Source: Flavobacterium sp. SUN052
Lineage (GTDB): Bacteria; Bacteroidota; Bacteroidia; Flavobacteriales; Flavobacteriaceae
Length of the DNA stretch: 64,000 bases
Direction of reading: 5' to 3'
Assembly: GCF_028867935.1 (NCBI RefSeq)
Contig: NZ_JAPQNS010000003.1
Location: forward strand, 124,001-188,000
The translations under genes were made by a program, and so were the position numbers. Position 1 is the stretch's first letter. Each line of letters begins with the position of its first letter. Below are positions 26,383 to 34,189 of the stretch, one piece after another. Below the pieces are notes generated by a model. That model was not told where the DNA came from, ran no database searches, and saw only the letters and a program-made list of their open reading frames with translations.

Positions 26383-27530
26383 TATTTCAATATTTCTTCC
26401 AGCTTCTGTTCCAATGCTGGACCACGAAGATCTTTGGCAATAATTTTTCCTTCCTTGTCGAGCAGGAAGGTTTTAGGGATTCCGGTAACGCCGTACTGCT
26501 GGGCAGCCGCCGATTGCCAGTAGCGTAAATCCGAGACGTGGGTCCAGGTCAGGTTGTCGTTACGAATAGCTTTCACCCAGCTGTCCCGATTCTGGTCGAG
26601 CGACACGCTGTAGATAGTGAAACCCTTCTCTTTAAACTTGTTGTACATTCTGACCACATTCGGGTTTTCCATCCGACAGGGGCCACACCACGATGCCCAG
26701 AAGTCGATCAGAACGTATTTTCCGCGTAGCGAAGACAAAGGTACAGCCGCTCCGGTAGTATCGTTGAGCGCAATATCGGGCGCTACGCCCCCTAGCATCA
26801 AGCCCCGGATACGGGTAATATTACCAATAAACCCTTTGGCTTGAGGACTATTTGGATTCTCACGCTCAAACCGCTGAGCCAAGGCGTCCAGAGTAGCAAA
26901 GTCATTATCGACGTTCAGGAAGTTGGTTGCGAACAGGGCAACCAACGAAGTGCCCATATCAGGTAACATGGCTTTCACCTGATCTGTAAACGCTTTAGAT
27001 GCCTGCTCCGACTGAGCCATAATGGCATCCATTTTCTTCTGGTCTTTTTTCTCGGTGGCTTCGTTGTACTGATTTTGCCAGGCTGTGTTTTTCACCCGGA
27101 TATCTTCGTACAAAGCCATCAGTTTTCCGTAGTGTTCCATGTTTTTGGAACCTGTAACTACTGCCTGACCTTTTTTGCCCGTTTTCATGTCGGTTGTAAA
27201 TCCGTCGGCAGTCATGTTCAGGGTTTCACCCCCTTCGAGCAGGACCACTACTTTTTGGCCACCAGCAACGTTTACTAAATAAACACCACCGCCCTCGGGC
27301 ACACGAGTTTTAAGAGTAAACCGGTTTTCTTTATCTAACGTAGCCGAGTCGAGCTTAATGGGAGGCTGGCCATTGGTTTCCATAAAAACCCTGCCGCCGG
27401 GGCTGGCGCTTTTTACCTTACCCACAATAGTGACCTCCTTCAGTGCAGGCTGAGGGGCTGTTTGGGCCAGTGCAGAGATCGTTGTTATGCCCGATAGCAG
27501 GGCTACGCCAAGAAGCTTTTTTGTGTTCAT
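26382..27530 (-). CDS. TlpA-like thiol-disulfide protein with N-terminal DUF4369
   Basis: A 382-residue exported protein. The signal peptide (MNTKKLLGVALLSGITTISALAQ) is followed by a DUF4369 beta domain (about 30-135), a helical linker rich in Lys/Gln/Glu, and a C-terminal TlpA/AhpC-type thioredoxin domain (about 250-382). The active site is WASWCGPCRMENP and the cis-proline segment is YGVTGIPKTFLLD. It reduces disulfides in periplasmic proteins, as in cytochrome c maturation or general redox repair. The start is 2 bp after the gatB stop, so the two are co-transcribed although functionally unrelated. Confidence 0.9.
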   Translation of the reverse strand: MNTKKLLGVALLSGITTISALAQTAPQPALKEVTIVGKVKSASPGGRVFMETNGQPPIKLDSATLDKENRFTLKTRVPEGGGVYLVNVAGGQKVVVLLEGGETLNMTADGFTTDMKTGKKGQAVVTGSKNMEHYGKLMALYEDIRVKNTAWQNQYNEATEKKDQKKMDAIMAQSEQASKAFTDQVKAMLPDMGTSLVALFATNFLNVDNDFATLDALAQRFERENPNSPQAKGFIGNITRIRGLMLGGVAPDIALNDTTGAAVPLSSLRGKYVLIDFWASWCGPCRMENPNVVRMYNKFKEKGFTIYSVSLDQNRDSWVKAIRNDNLTWTHVSDLRYWQSAAAQQYGVTGIPKTFLLDKEGKIIAKDLRGPALEQKLEEILK

Positions 27531-27532
27531 GT

Positions 27533-29017
27533 TTATCTCAACAATTCGTCTAGGATCAACTGATTAACCAACTTAGGGTCTGCGGACCCTTTCGATTTTT
27601 TCATCACTTCGCCCACAAACAACCCCAAGAGGTTTTTCTTGCCTCTGCGGTATTGTTCAACTTTGTCGGGCCAGGCTGATAATACCTCACTTACCAACGT
27701 TTGCAGGGTATCGGTATTGCGGTTTTGTTCCAGCCCCTGTGCCTTTGCCAGTTGGGCAGCCGTTTGATTAGGGAATTCAATCAACAAAGGAAATATTGTT
27801 TGGGCTGCTGTCTGACTGATAGTCCCGCTGTCTATCAACGCAATAAGGCCACCAAGTCGTTCGGCATCGACCGGAAAACGGCGCTCGCGCAGGGTTTTAT
27901 CGTTGAGCTGTGCCCGCACCGGCCCCATGAGCCAGTTCGATGCAGCTTTGTAGTTGGTTGTATGTTGGCAAACAGCCTCGAAAAACTCAACCATTTCGCG
28001 TGCATCCGAAAGTTGGGCCGCATCATAATCAGGTAAACCATACTGAGTTGTTAACTTCTGGTAGACCTCGGCAGGTAAAGCCGGCATGTTGGTTCGAACA
28101 TCATCAATCCACTCGTCTGACACGACCAGTGGGGCCAGATCAGGGTCGGGAAAATACCGATAATCGTTCATGGTTTCCTTCTCGCGCATGGCGTAGGTAA
28201 TACCCGTAGCTGCGTCGAAGGTCCGGGTTTGCTGCGTAATGAGTTCGCCGGTTTCGGTGGCTTCTACCTGCCGTTTAAATTCACCCTCAACGGCGCGTTG
28301 CACGTTCCGAATCGAATTCAGGTTTTTTACCTCAACTTTGGTGCCTAAGTGCGTTTCGCCTTTCAGCCTGATCGAAAGGTTTACATCGCATCGCAGCGAA
28401 CCCTCTTCCATATTGCCATCACAAATGTCGAGATAGCGCACCAGCTTCCGAACTTCGGTAAGGTATTGCCCCGCTTCCTCCGCCGACCGAATGCAAGGTT
28501 CTGTCACCATCTCGATCAGGGGCGTTCCGGCACGGTTGTAATCCAAATTGGTAAAATCTCCCTCGTCGTGAATCGATTTACCGGCGTCCTCTTCCAGGTG
28601 AATGTGGTGAACTTTCACATCGTGTTCGATGGTGGGTTTTCCTTCACTGTCTTTCAGTTTGACACGGATGCTGCCACCCACGCAAATGGGCGTTTTGTCC
28701 TGCGAGAGCTGGTATCCTTTAGGCAGATCAGGATAAAAATAATTTTTACGGGCAAATACGTTGTAACGCGTAATGTCGCAACCGCAGGCTAGGCCCATAC
28801 GGATGGTATATTCCACCGCTTTGCGATTCAGTTTGGGTAACGTTCCAGGATGAGCCAGCGATATGACACTCACATTTGTATTTGGATCGGCTCCAAATGA
28901 GTTGGCATCCGACGCGAATATTTTGGAGTTGGTTAATAACTGACAATGTACTTCCAAGCCTATTACGGCTTCGTACTTGGCAAAAACCTCCGGAGGAAAA
29001 GAAACCGCTGCTACCAT
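27533..29017 (-). CDS. gatB: Asp-tRNA(Asn)/Glu-tRNA(Gln) amidotransferase subunit B
   Basis: A 494-residue subunit of the GatCAB complex, which converts Glu-tRNA(Gln) to Gln-tRNA(Gln) in organisms lacking glutaminyl-tRNA synthetase. Signatures are EAVIGLEVHCQLLTNSKIF, HPGTLPKLN, FYPDLPKGYQLSQ, the GatB motif NYNRAGTPLIEMVTEP-type segment (here LDYNRAGTPLIEMV) and MREKETMNDYRYFPDPDL. The C-terminal YqeY-like tail ends in KGSADPKLVNQLILDELL. gatA and gatC are not adjacent. A promoter with TTG-N21-TATCTTTG lies immediately upstream, reaching into the end of crtB. Confidence 0.97.
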   Translation of the reverse strand: MVAAVSFPPEVFAKYEAVIGLEVHCQLLTNSKIFASDANSFGADPNTNVSVISLAHPGTLPKLNRKAVEYTIRMGLACGCDITRYNVFARKNYFYPDLPKGYQLSQDKTPICVGGSIRVKLKDSEGKPTIEHDVKVHHIHLEEDAGKSIHDEGDFTNLDYNRAGTPLIEMVTEPCIRSAEEAGQYLTEVRKLVRYLDICDGNMEEGSLRCDVNLSIRLKGETHLGTKVEVKNLNSIRNVQRAVEGEFKRQVEATETGELITQQTRTFDAATGITYAMREKETMNDYRYFPDPDLAPLVVSDEWIDDVRTNMPALPAEVYQKLTTQYGLPDYDAAQLSDAREMVEFFEAVCQHTTNYKAASNWLMGPVRAQLNDKTLRERRFPVDAERLGGLIALIDSGTISQTAAQTIFPLLIEFPNQTAAQLAKAQGLEQNRNTDTLQTLVSEVLSAWPDKVEQYRRGKKNLLGLFVGEVMKKSKGSADPKLVNQLILDELLR

Positions 29018-29043
29018 GCGTACTGAAAAAGACTGTTTTTCAG

Positions 29044-29075
29044 CAAAGATAGCTCATTTGACTTGTTGCGCTCAA
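29044..29075 (-). promoter_or_regulatory. gatB promoter
   Basis: On the minus strand TTG (29075-29073), 21 nt, then TATCTTTG (29051-29044) matches the Bacteroidota consensus. It ends 26 bp before the gatB ATG. The TTG element overlaps the crtB stop codon. Between it and the start, CTGAAAAA / TTTTTCAG can form a small hairpin. Confidence 0.55.
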
Positions 29076-29908
29076 ATCACGTTAAGCCGGTACTTCAAAT
29101 ACGTCTGAGCAAGTAGAGCAATTTTCTTGGCATCGGGCACCCGGACACGCTCCGTTTGAATTTGCGTTACAGGTAAAGCTTTGATTTTGTTGAAAAGAGT
29201 TTGATAGTACGTATAGGCCAGGTAAACACCCATTCGGGCGCCACGAGGCAGATTCATAATACCGATGTATGCCTCGTCGAAATCCTGTTGGATATCGTTT
29301 TCAATTAATTCTTTTGCCCCGCGGGAGAAATCATTAAAGTCAACGCCGGGGAAATAGGTGCGGCCACGCTCCTGATAATCACTTTTGATGTCGCGCAGAA
29401 AGTTTACTTTCTGAAAGGCCGCGCCCAGTTTCCGCGCTGGCTCACGCAGACGATCATAATCGGAGCAGTTGCCCTCGCAAAAAACACGTAGACACATCAG
29501 TCCAACCACCTCTGCTGAACCATAAATATATTCGCTGTATCCTTTTGAGTCATAATCCTGAAGATACAGGTCCATTTCCATGCTTTTAAGAAAAGCGTCG
29601 ATCAATTCCCGTTCAATGCTGTATTGCCGAACAACCATTTGAAATGACTGCAAGACAGGGTTGAGACTGATTCCCTCTTCAATTGCCTGATAGGTATCAT
29701 GGCGAAAGCGGTCGAGCAGTGTCTTTTTATCGAAGTCGTGGAAGGTATCCACAATCTCGTCGGCGAAACGAACAAAGCCGTAGATGGCATAGATTGGCAA
29801 ATGGAATTTACGATCCAGCGTCTTAATGCCGAGGGTAAACGAGGTGCTGTAATTTTCAGTAATTAATTTACTGCATTCCAGTGCCGTCTGGTTGAACAAG
29901 GCCATCAT
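29072..29908 (-). CDS. crtB: phytoene synthase
   Basis: Condenses two GGPP molecules to phytoene, the first committed step of carotenoid synthesis. The 278 residues include the SYSTSF-type start (NYSTSFTLGIKTL), the first aspartate-rich motif in YGFVRFADEIVDTFHDFD, the YIYGSAEVVGLMCLRVF segment and the second motif KVNFLRDIKSDYQERGRTYFPG. The gene begins with ATGATG; the first ATG overlaps the crtI stop as ATGA, so translation is coupled. It is the last gene of the crtI-crtB operon. Confidence 0.95.
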   Translation of the reverse strand: MMALFNQTALECSKLITENYSTSFTLGIKTLDRKFHLPIYAIYGFVRFADEIVDTFHDFDKKTLLDRFRHDTYQAIEEGISLNPVLQSFQMVVRQYSIERELIDAFLKSMEMDLYLQDYDSKGYSEYIYGSAEVVGLMCLRVFCEGNCSDYDRLREPARKLGAAFQKVNFLRDIKSDYQERGRTYFPGVDFNDFSRGAKELIENDIQQDFDEAYIGIMNLPRGARMGVYLAYTYYQTLFNKIKALPVTQIQTERVRVPDAKKIALLAQTYLKYRLNVI

Positions 29909-31437
29909 AAGTTTCTATGGGTAGATTTGTGGGAATTAGGCACGGTCGAATGCTCTGCCTGAACAAACTCTTTGGCCACCTCATCTGCCACCACTAAACC
30001 GGATATCAAGGAGGGTGGGACGCCTGGCCCCGGCACGGTTAATTGACCCGTATAAAACAAGTTGGTGACTTTTTTGTTTTTCAGCGACGGCTTTAGAATG
30101 GCTGTCTGCATAAGTGTGTTAGCCAAGCCATAGGCATTGCCCCGAAAGGCGTTATAATCGGCTTTGAAATCGCGATGAGCGTAACTGCGCTTGTAAATCA
30201 CATGATCACGAATGTTTTCCCCAACGTAGGCTTCCAGGCGGGTCATGATGAGATCATAGTACCGTTCCCGGGTTGGTTCGTCGTCGAGCAGATCGGGGGC
30301 GACTGGAATCAGCAAAAACAGATTCTCGCATCCTTCAGGGGCTACACTGGAGTCCGTTTTCGACGGGGCCGACGCGTAGAACAGTGGGCGTGTCGGCCAA
30401 CAGGGGTTTGTGTAAATTTCTTCCGCGTGAAGCGCAAAATCCTCGTCAAAAAACAGATTATGGTGCTGTAAGCGAGGAATTCGCTTATTGACGCCGAGAT
30501 AAAACAAAAGGGATGAGGGAGCCATCACCCGCTTTTGCCAATAAGCATCGTCGTAGTTGCGCTGATTAGGTTCTACTAAACTTGTTTCGACGTGGTTGTA
30601 ATCAGCCCCGGCAACTACCACGTCTGCTTCGAACGTTCCCTTATCTGTTATGACCTGCTTGGCTACTGTACCACCCTTAGGCACGTCGATTTTTTGAACG
30701 GTCTGGTTAAGTAGGATCGTAACTCCTTTCTCTTCGGCTAAATGCACCATTGCTTTCACAATCTCGTGCATTCCCCCCATTGGGTACCAAGTTCCCAGAG
30801 CCATCTCAGCATAATTCATGAGACTGTACATGGCTGGCGTGTTTTGGGGCGTCGCTCCCAGAAACAGAATGGGAAATTCAACTAGCTGAAGCAGTTTCGG
30901 GTGGCTAAAAAACTTCCGGGCATGACTAGCGAATGATTGAAAAACATCGAGTCGTGTTACGTCGTAAAGCAGCTTGACGCTCATAAACTCTGTAATCGAA
31001 CGACTGGGTTTCCAGACAAAGTTGCTGATACCGACTTCGTATTTGTATGCTGCCTGTCGGAGAAACTCATCCAGGCGTGGACCACTACCCGGCTCTATCG
31101 ACTCAAAGAGTTGCTTGAGACCTTTTATATCAGCTGGCAGATCTACGGCGTCATCGGGACCAAAAATGACCGTGTAAGAAGGATCGAGCCGGACGAGGTT
31201 GTAATAATCAGCTGGTTTTTTACCGAAGCGAGCAAAATAGGTCTCGAAAACATCGGGCATCCAGTACCAACTTGGTCCCATATCGAACGTAAAACCTTCA
31301 GCGCGGAAAAGTCGGGCTCGTCCACCAGGCATTTCATTCTTTTCTAAAACCGTAACCTCGTATCCTTTATCGGCTAAGCTGGTAGCGGCCGAAAGACCGG
31401 CAAAACCGGCACCAATTACAACAACTCGTTTAGGCAT
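29905..31437 (-). CDS. crtI: phytoene desaturase
   Basis: FAD-dependent desaturase of 510 residues that takes phytoene towards lycopene in the membrane-associated carotenoid pathway. The N-terminal dinucleotide motif is VVVIGAGFAGLSAATSLADKGYEVTVLEKNE. The C-terminal CrtI signature NLFYTGQLTVPGPGVPPSLISG is clear. Other hallmarks are GPSWYWMPDVFE and PMGGMHEIVKAMV. It is coupled to crtB by a 4-bp overlap. An inverted repeat at 31457-31528 lies just upstream of its start. Lycopene cyclase and hydroxylase genes are not in the window. Confidence 0.96.
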   Translation of the reverse strand: MPKRVVVIGAGFAGLSAATSLADKGYEVTVLEKNEMPGGRARLFRAEGFTFDMGPSWYWMPDVFETYFARFGKKPADYYNLVRLDPSYTVIFGPDDAVDLPADIKGLKQLFESIEPGSGPRLDEFLRQAAYKYEVGISNFVWKPSRSITEFMSVKLLYDVTRLDVFQSFASHARKFFSHPKLLQLVEFPILFLGATPQNTPAMYSLMNYAEMALGTWYPMGGMHEIVKAMVHLAEEKGVTILLNQTVQKIDVPKGGTVAKQVITDKGTFEADVVVAGADYNHVETSLVEPNQRNYDDAYWQKRVMAPSSLLFYLGVNKRIPRLQHHNLFFDEDFALHAEEIYTNPCWPTRPLFYASAPSKTDSSVAPEGCENLFLLIPVAPDLLDDEPTRERYYDLIMTRLEAYVGENIRDHVIYKRSYAHRDFKADYNAFRGNAYGLANTLMQTAILKPSLKNKKVTNLFYTGQLTVPGPGVPPSLISGLVVADEVAKEFVQAEHSTVPNSHKSTHRNL

Positions 31438-31456
31438 AGTACAAGTATAATGAAAG

Positions 31457-31528
31457 ATGTATAATATAGAACGAATGGTACCTGTTCCATCGATGAACTA
31501 TACACATTATTCGTTGCACATTATACAT
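31457..31528. repeat. inverted repeat upstream of crtI
   Basis: Arms ATGTATAATATAGAACGAAT (31457-31476) and the reverse complement at 31509-31528 match at 17 of 20 positions. The element lies between the sigma-factor terminator and crtI, so it is in the crtI promoter or leader and could be a regulator site or a transcript hairpin. Confidence 0.5.
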
Positions 31529-31574
31529 TTTCCATTGCAACTGCCTGTTAATGCTGTTGGTTTTGTACAAAAGC

Positions 31575-31605
31575 AAAAAAGTTGGTCGCAGAGCAACCAA
31601 CTTTT
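31575..31605 (-). terminator. terminator of the ECF sigma gene
   Basis: Stem AAAAGTTGGT / ACCAACTTTT with a 9-nt loop; on the minus strand it ends in a run of six T. It separates the sigma gene from crtI, implying a distinct crtI promoter. Confidence 0.75.
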
Positions 31606-31682
31606 CGGAACCTTCCTCTTTTTTAACCAAAAACTACTCAATCAAGGTCATTATACGAACGAAATTATAAAAAGTCACACAA

Positions 31683-32198
31683 TTACGCTGCGTAATACGC
31701 ATAAACTTTCAATTTGTCCTTAAGTTCTTTGCGTGCAATGTGAATACGATTCTTCACTGTGCCGATGGGGATGTCTAGTTTAGACGCAATCTCGTGGTAT
31801 TTGAAACCCCGGAAATGCATCATAAAAGGAGCCCTGTATGTTTCGTCGAGATTATTTACAGCCCGACTAATATCTTCCTGAGCAAATGTTGAGTAGGCAC
31901 CGTTATCCGTGCTATTATCCATCGTGTTGATGTAATGCAGGTTGTCGGTTGTATCAATAAACGTGTTCTTCCGAACCATCCGCTGGTAGTTCGTGATGAA
32001 CGTGTTTTTCATAATCGTGTAAAGCCACGCTTTCAGGTTAGTACCATCCGTGTATTTATCACGATTGGTGAAGGCCTTTAGCAAGGTATCCTGCAACAGG
32101 TCATTGGCATCTTCAACGTCTTTTGTCAAGCGAAGGGCAAATGGGCGAAGAGATTTCGAAACTTTGCCAATATGATGAGTGAATTCGAGCGCTGTCAT
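31683..32198 (-). CDS. ECF-type RNA polymerase sigma factor
   Basis: A 171-residue group IV sigma factor. Region 2 runs over about 15-85 (LRPFALRLTKDVEDANDLLQDTLLKAF and NLKAWLYTIMKNTFITNYQR), and region 4 over about 110-165 (VNNLDETYRAPFMMHFRGFKYHEIASKLDIPIGTVKNRIHIARKEL) with the helix-turn-helix. No anti-sigma gene is adjacent. It lies directly upstream of crtI-crtB on the same strand but with its own terminator between, so it may control carotenoid genes as light- or stress-linked ECF factors do in other bacteria; this is inference from position. A promoter is visible at 32225-32256. Confidence 0.92.
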   Translation of the reverse strand: MTALEFTHHIGKVSKSLRPFALRLTKDVEDANDLLQDTLLKAFTNRDKYTDGTNLKAWLYTIMKNTFITNYQRMVRKNTFIDTTDNLHYINTMDNSTDNGAYSTFAQEDISRAVNNLDETYRAPFMMHFRGFKYHEIASKLDIPIGTVKNRIHIARKELKDKLKVYAYYAA

Positions 32199-32224
32199 GG
32201 CTGTTCAGTATGTTTTTGTTGAAC

Positions 32225-32256
32225 CAAATCTAAATACCCTTTAAACAAAAAGGCAA
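32225..32256 (-). promoter_or_regulatory. promoter of the ECF sigma gene
   Basis: On the minus strand TTG (32256-32254), 21 nt, TAGATTTG (32232-32225) fits the primary Bacteroidota promoter, 27 bp before the start codon. Confidence 0.5.
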
Positions 32257-32351
32257 CCAAACTTAGGGAGAATTTTTTTTTCATCTTAAAAAGGTCTTAA
32301 AACGCTCAGAAGTAGGGATTTAAAAAAAACGTTCATTGTGCCAGAATTGCC

Positions 32352-32406
32352 ATTCCACACATACTGTGGTGTGTAGTTGGGGAAATTTTACCCCACACTG
32401 TGGAAT
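32352..32406. promoter_or_regulatory. paired CCACA-TGTGG dyads in a nested hairpin region
   Basis: The 345-bp gap between the sigma gene and the permease gene holds two dyads: CCACA-N5-TGTGG (32355-32369) and CCACA-N1-TGTGG (32393-32403). Between them is a TGGGG / CCCCA stem (32378-32382, 32391-32395), and ATTCCACA / TGTGGAAT (32352-32359, 32399-32406) encloses all of it. It is upstream of the sigma promoter, so it could be a paired operator or a small structured RNA. The remainder of the gap is AT-rich and holds no gene that I can see. Confidence 0.4.
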
Positions 32407-32483
32407 TGCTCAAACAAAAACTGTTTAACCTTTCTGGATATATGTTAAACAATGTCGAACGAGCGGGAAAGGTTCCGTAAACG

Positions 32484-32520
32484 AAAGAGCCCGCCACCAT
32501 AATTTGGCAGCGGGCTCTTT
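32484..32520 (-). terminator. terminator of the permease gene
   Basis: Arms AAAGAGCCCGC / GCGGGCTCTTT, 24 bp after the permease stop on the minus strand; the T-run is short. Confidence 0.6.
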
Positions 32521-32543
32521 TGCGATTCTATCTGTCGATACAA

Positions 32544-34046
32544 TTAGGGCTGATTATTTAGATTGCTATGTCGGCGGCTGTATATAAAGTAAACGAGCAA
32601 ACCTACAATACCCCACACTACAAAGGTGATCTTTGTGTCGGTGCGTAGATTCCACATCAGATACAAATTGGCCAGAATACCAAGCGTGGCAATCACGGGT
32701 AGGGCAGGAGTGCGATAAGGCCGCTCTAGATTCGGCTCACGTACACGCAACAGCCAAACGGCCCCACAGATCATGGCGAAAGCAAACAGCGTTCCTGAGC
32801 TACAAAGCTGCGATACTTTGTCGATTGGAGTAAATGCCGCTACAACAGATACAATCGCCCCAACGAAAATCGTGCTCTTCCAGGGCGTCTTGAAAGTCGG
32901 GTGGATGGAGGCAAACAAGTTCTTAGGTAGCAAACCATCTTTGGCCATACCGAGGAAAATACGTGTTTGTCCCAACATCATCACCAGCATTACCGATGTT
33001 AAACCCGCAATGGCCGCAATTGTAATTAGGTATACCGCCCATGTTAAGCCACGGTCTGAGAATGCCTGAGCAACTGGAGCCTTCATATCCAGCGTGTCGT
33101 ATTTAACCATTCCCGTTAACACCAGCGATACCAGAATGTACAGAATGGTACAGATAATAAGCGAAGCAATAATGGCAAACGGCACGTCTTTTTTAGGATT
33201 AATTGCCTCACCCGCCTGGGTCGAAACAGCATCGAACCCGATATAAGCGAAGAATACAATACCCGCTGCCGTAACAATACCATCGAAACCAAAGTGGGTT
33301 TGGCCAGTTTCGTCAACCACAGGGCTAGGGATAAACGGCGTCCAGTTCGCAACATCAACGAAAAACGAGCCACAGATAATCACAAAGATTACGGTAGCAA
33401 CCTTCACAATAACAATGATATTATTCGTGCTGGCTGCTTCTTTAATGCCTTTAACAAGAATGTAGGTCACCACCCACACAATAAGCAGGGCGGGGAGGTT
33501 GAGCGCAAACGAAAAGTCGGGTACGGCAGTGCCAGCTGCCCGTAATGCTTCGGCTTTTTCCTGAGCCGTAACCGGGTCATTCATCAACCAAAGGGGCGGA
33601 TCAATGTGGAATAGGTGAAGGAATTTTTCGAAATACCCCGACCAGCTCACGGCTACCGTTGTGGCACCCATCATGTATTCTAGAATGAGGTTCCAGCCAA
33701 TGAGCCAGGCAAACAGTTCACCCACCGTACCGTAGGAATACGCGTAGGCAGAGCCTTCAACAGGCAATATCGACGCAAACTCTGCATAGCAAAGGGCTGC
33801 AAACGTACAGGCAACACCTGCCATGACAAATGCCAGTGCCAGTGCCGGACCCGCCCAGTCGTGGGCGGCAATACCCGTTAACACGAAAATACCCCCACCA
33901 ATTACGGCGCCGATGCCCAGCGAGGTTAGTCCCCAGCGAGTCAATACGCGCTTGAGTTCACTTTTTTTCATATCGGCTTCATAAGCCGCTAACGGTTTTT
34001 TACGCCAGACACTGGTGGTATCCACTGGTTTATACTTTGTCTCCAT
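32544..34046 (-). CDS. APC family amino acid permease
   Basis: A 500-residue inner-membrane transporter with about 12-13 helices. The first-helix motif GLTSLGIGAVIGGGIFVLTGIAA is typical of cationic amino acid transporter (CAT/YfnA-like) members of the APC superfamily, as are FAALCYAEFASILPVEGSAYAYSY and the central FFAYIGFDAVSTQAGEAINPKKDVPFAI. Substrate is probably one or more amino acids imported by proton symport; identity cannot be read. It lies alone with a terminator on each side. Confidence 0.9.
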   Translation of the reverse strand: METKYKPVDTTSVWRKKPLAAYEADMKKSELKRVLTRWGLTSLGIGAVIGGGIFVLTGIAAHDWAGPALALAFVMAGVACTFAALCYAEFASILPVEGSAYAYSYGTVGELFAWLIGWNLILEYMMGATTVAVSWSGYFEKFLHLFHIDPPLWLMNDPVTAQEKAEALRAAGTAVPDFSFALNLPALLIVWVVTYILVKGIKEAASTNNIIVIVKVATVIFVIICGSFFVDVANWTPFIPSPVVDETGQTHFGFDGIVTAAGIVFFAYIGFDAVSTQAGEAINPKKDVPFAIIASLIICTILYILVSLVLTGMVKYDTLDMKAPVAQAFSDRGLTWAVYLITIAAIAGLTSVMLVMMLGQTRIFLGMAKDGLLPKNLFASIHPTFKTPWKSTIFVGAIVSVVAAFTPIDKVSQLCSSGTLFAFAMICGAVWLLRVREPNLERPYRTPALPVIATLGILANLYLMWNLRTDTKITFVVWGIVGLLVYFIYSRRHSNLNNQP

Positions 34047-34141
34047 GCGAGGGAAAGATTATTGTGACAATTTTAGTTTTCAGGAAATTTTGTATCGTGA
34101 CAATGTGTGAACAAGGTAGTGAAATAGTTGGATGGGACAAA

Positions 34142-34175
34142 AAAAGCCGAATGATTCAAAAATCATTCGGCTTTT
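34142..34175 (-). terminator. Rho-independent terminator of secDF
   Basis: A 15-bp perfect stem (34142-34156 and 34161-34175) with a 4-nt loop; on the minus strand it ends in seven T. It follows the secDF stop by about 15 bp. Confidence 0.9.
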
Positions 34176-34189
34176 CACGAATCCACAAA

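Noticed and set aside
28349..28792. 147-codon plus-strand frame
   Set aside because: Lies wholly within gatB on the other strand; no motif.
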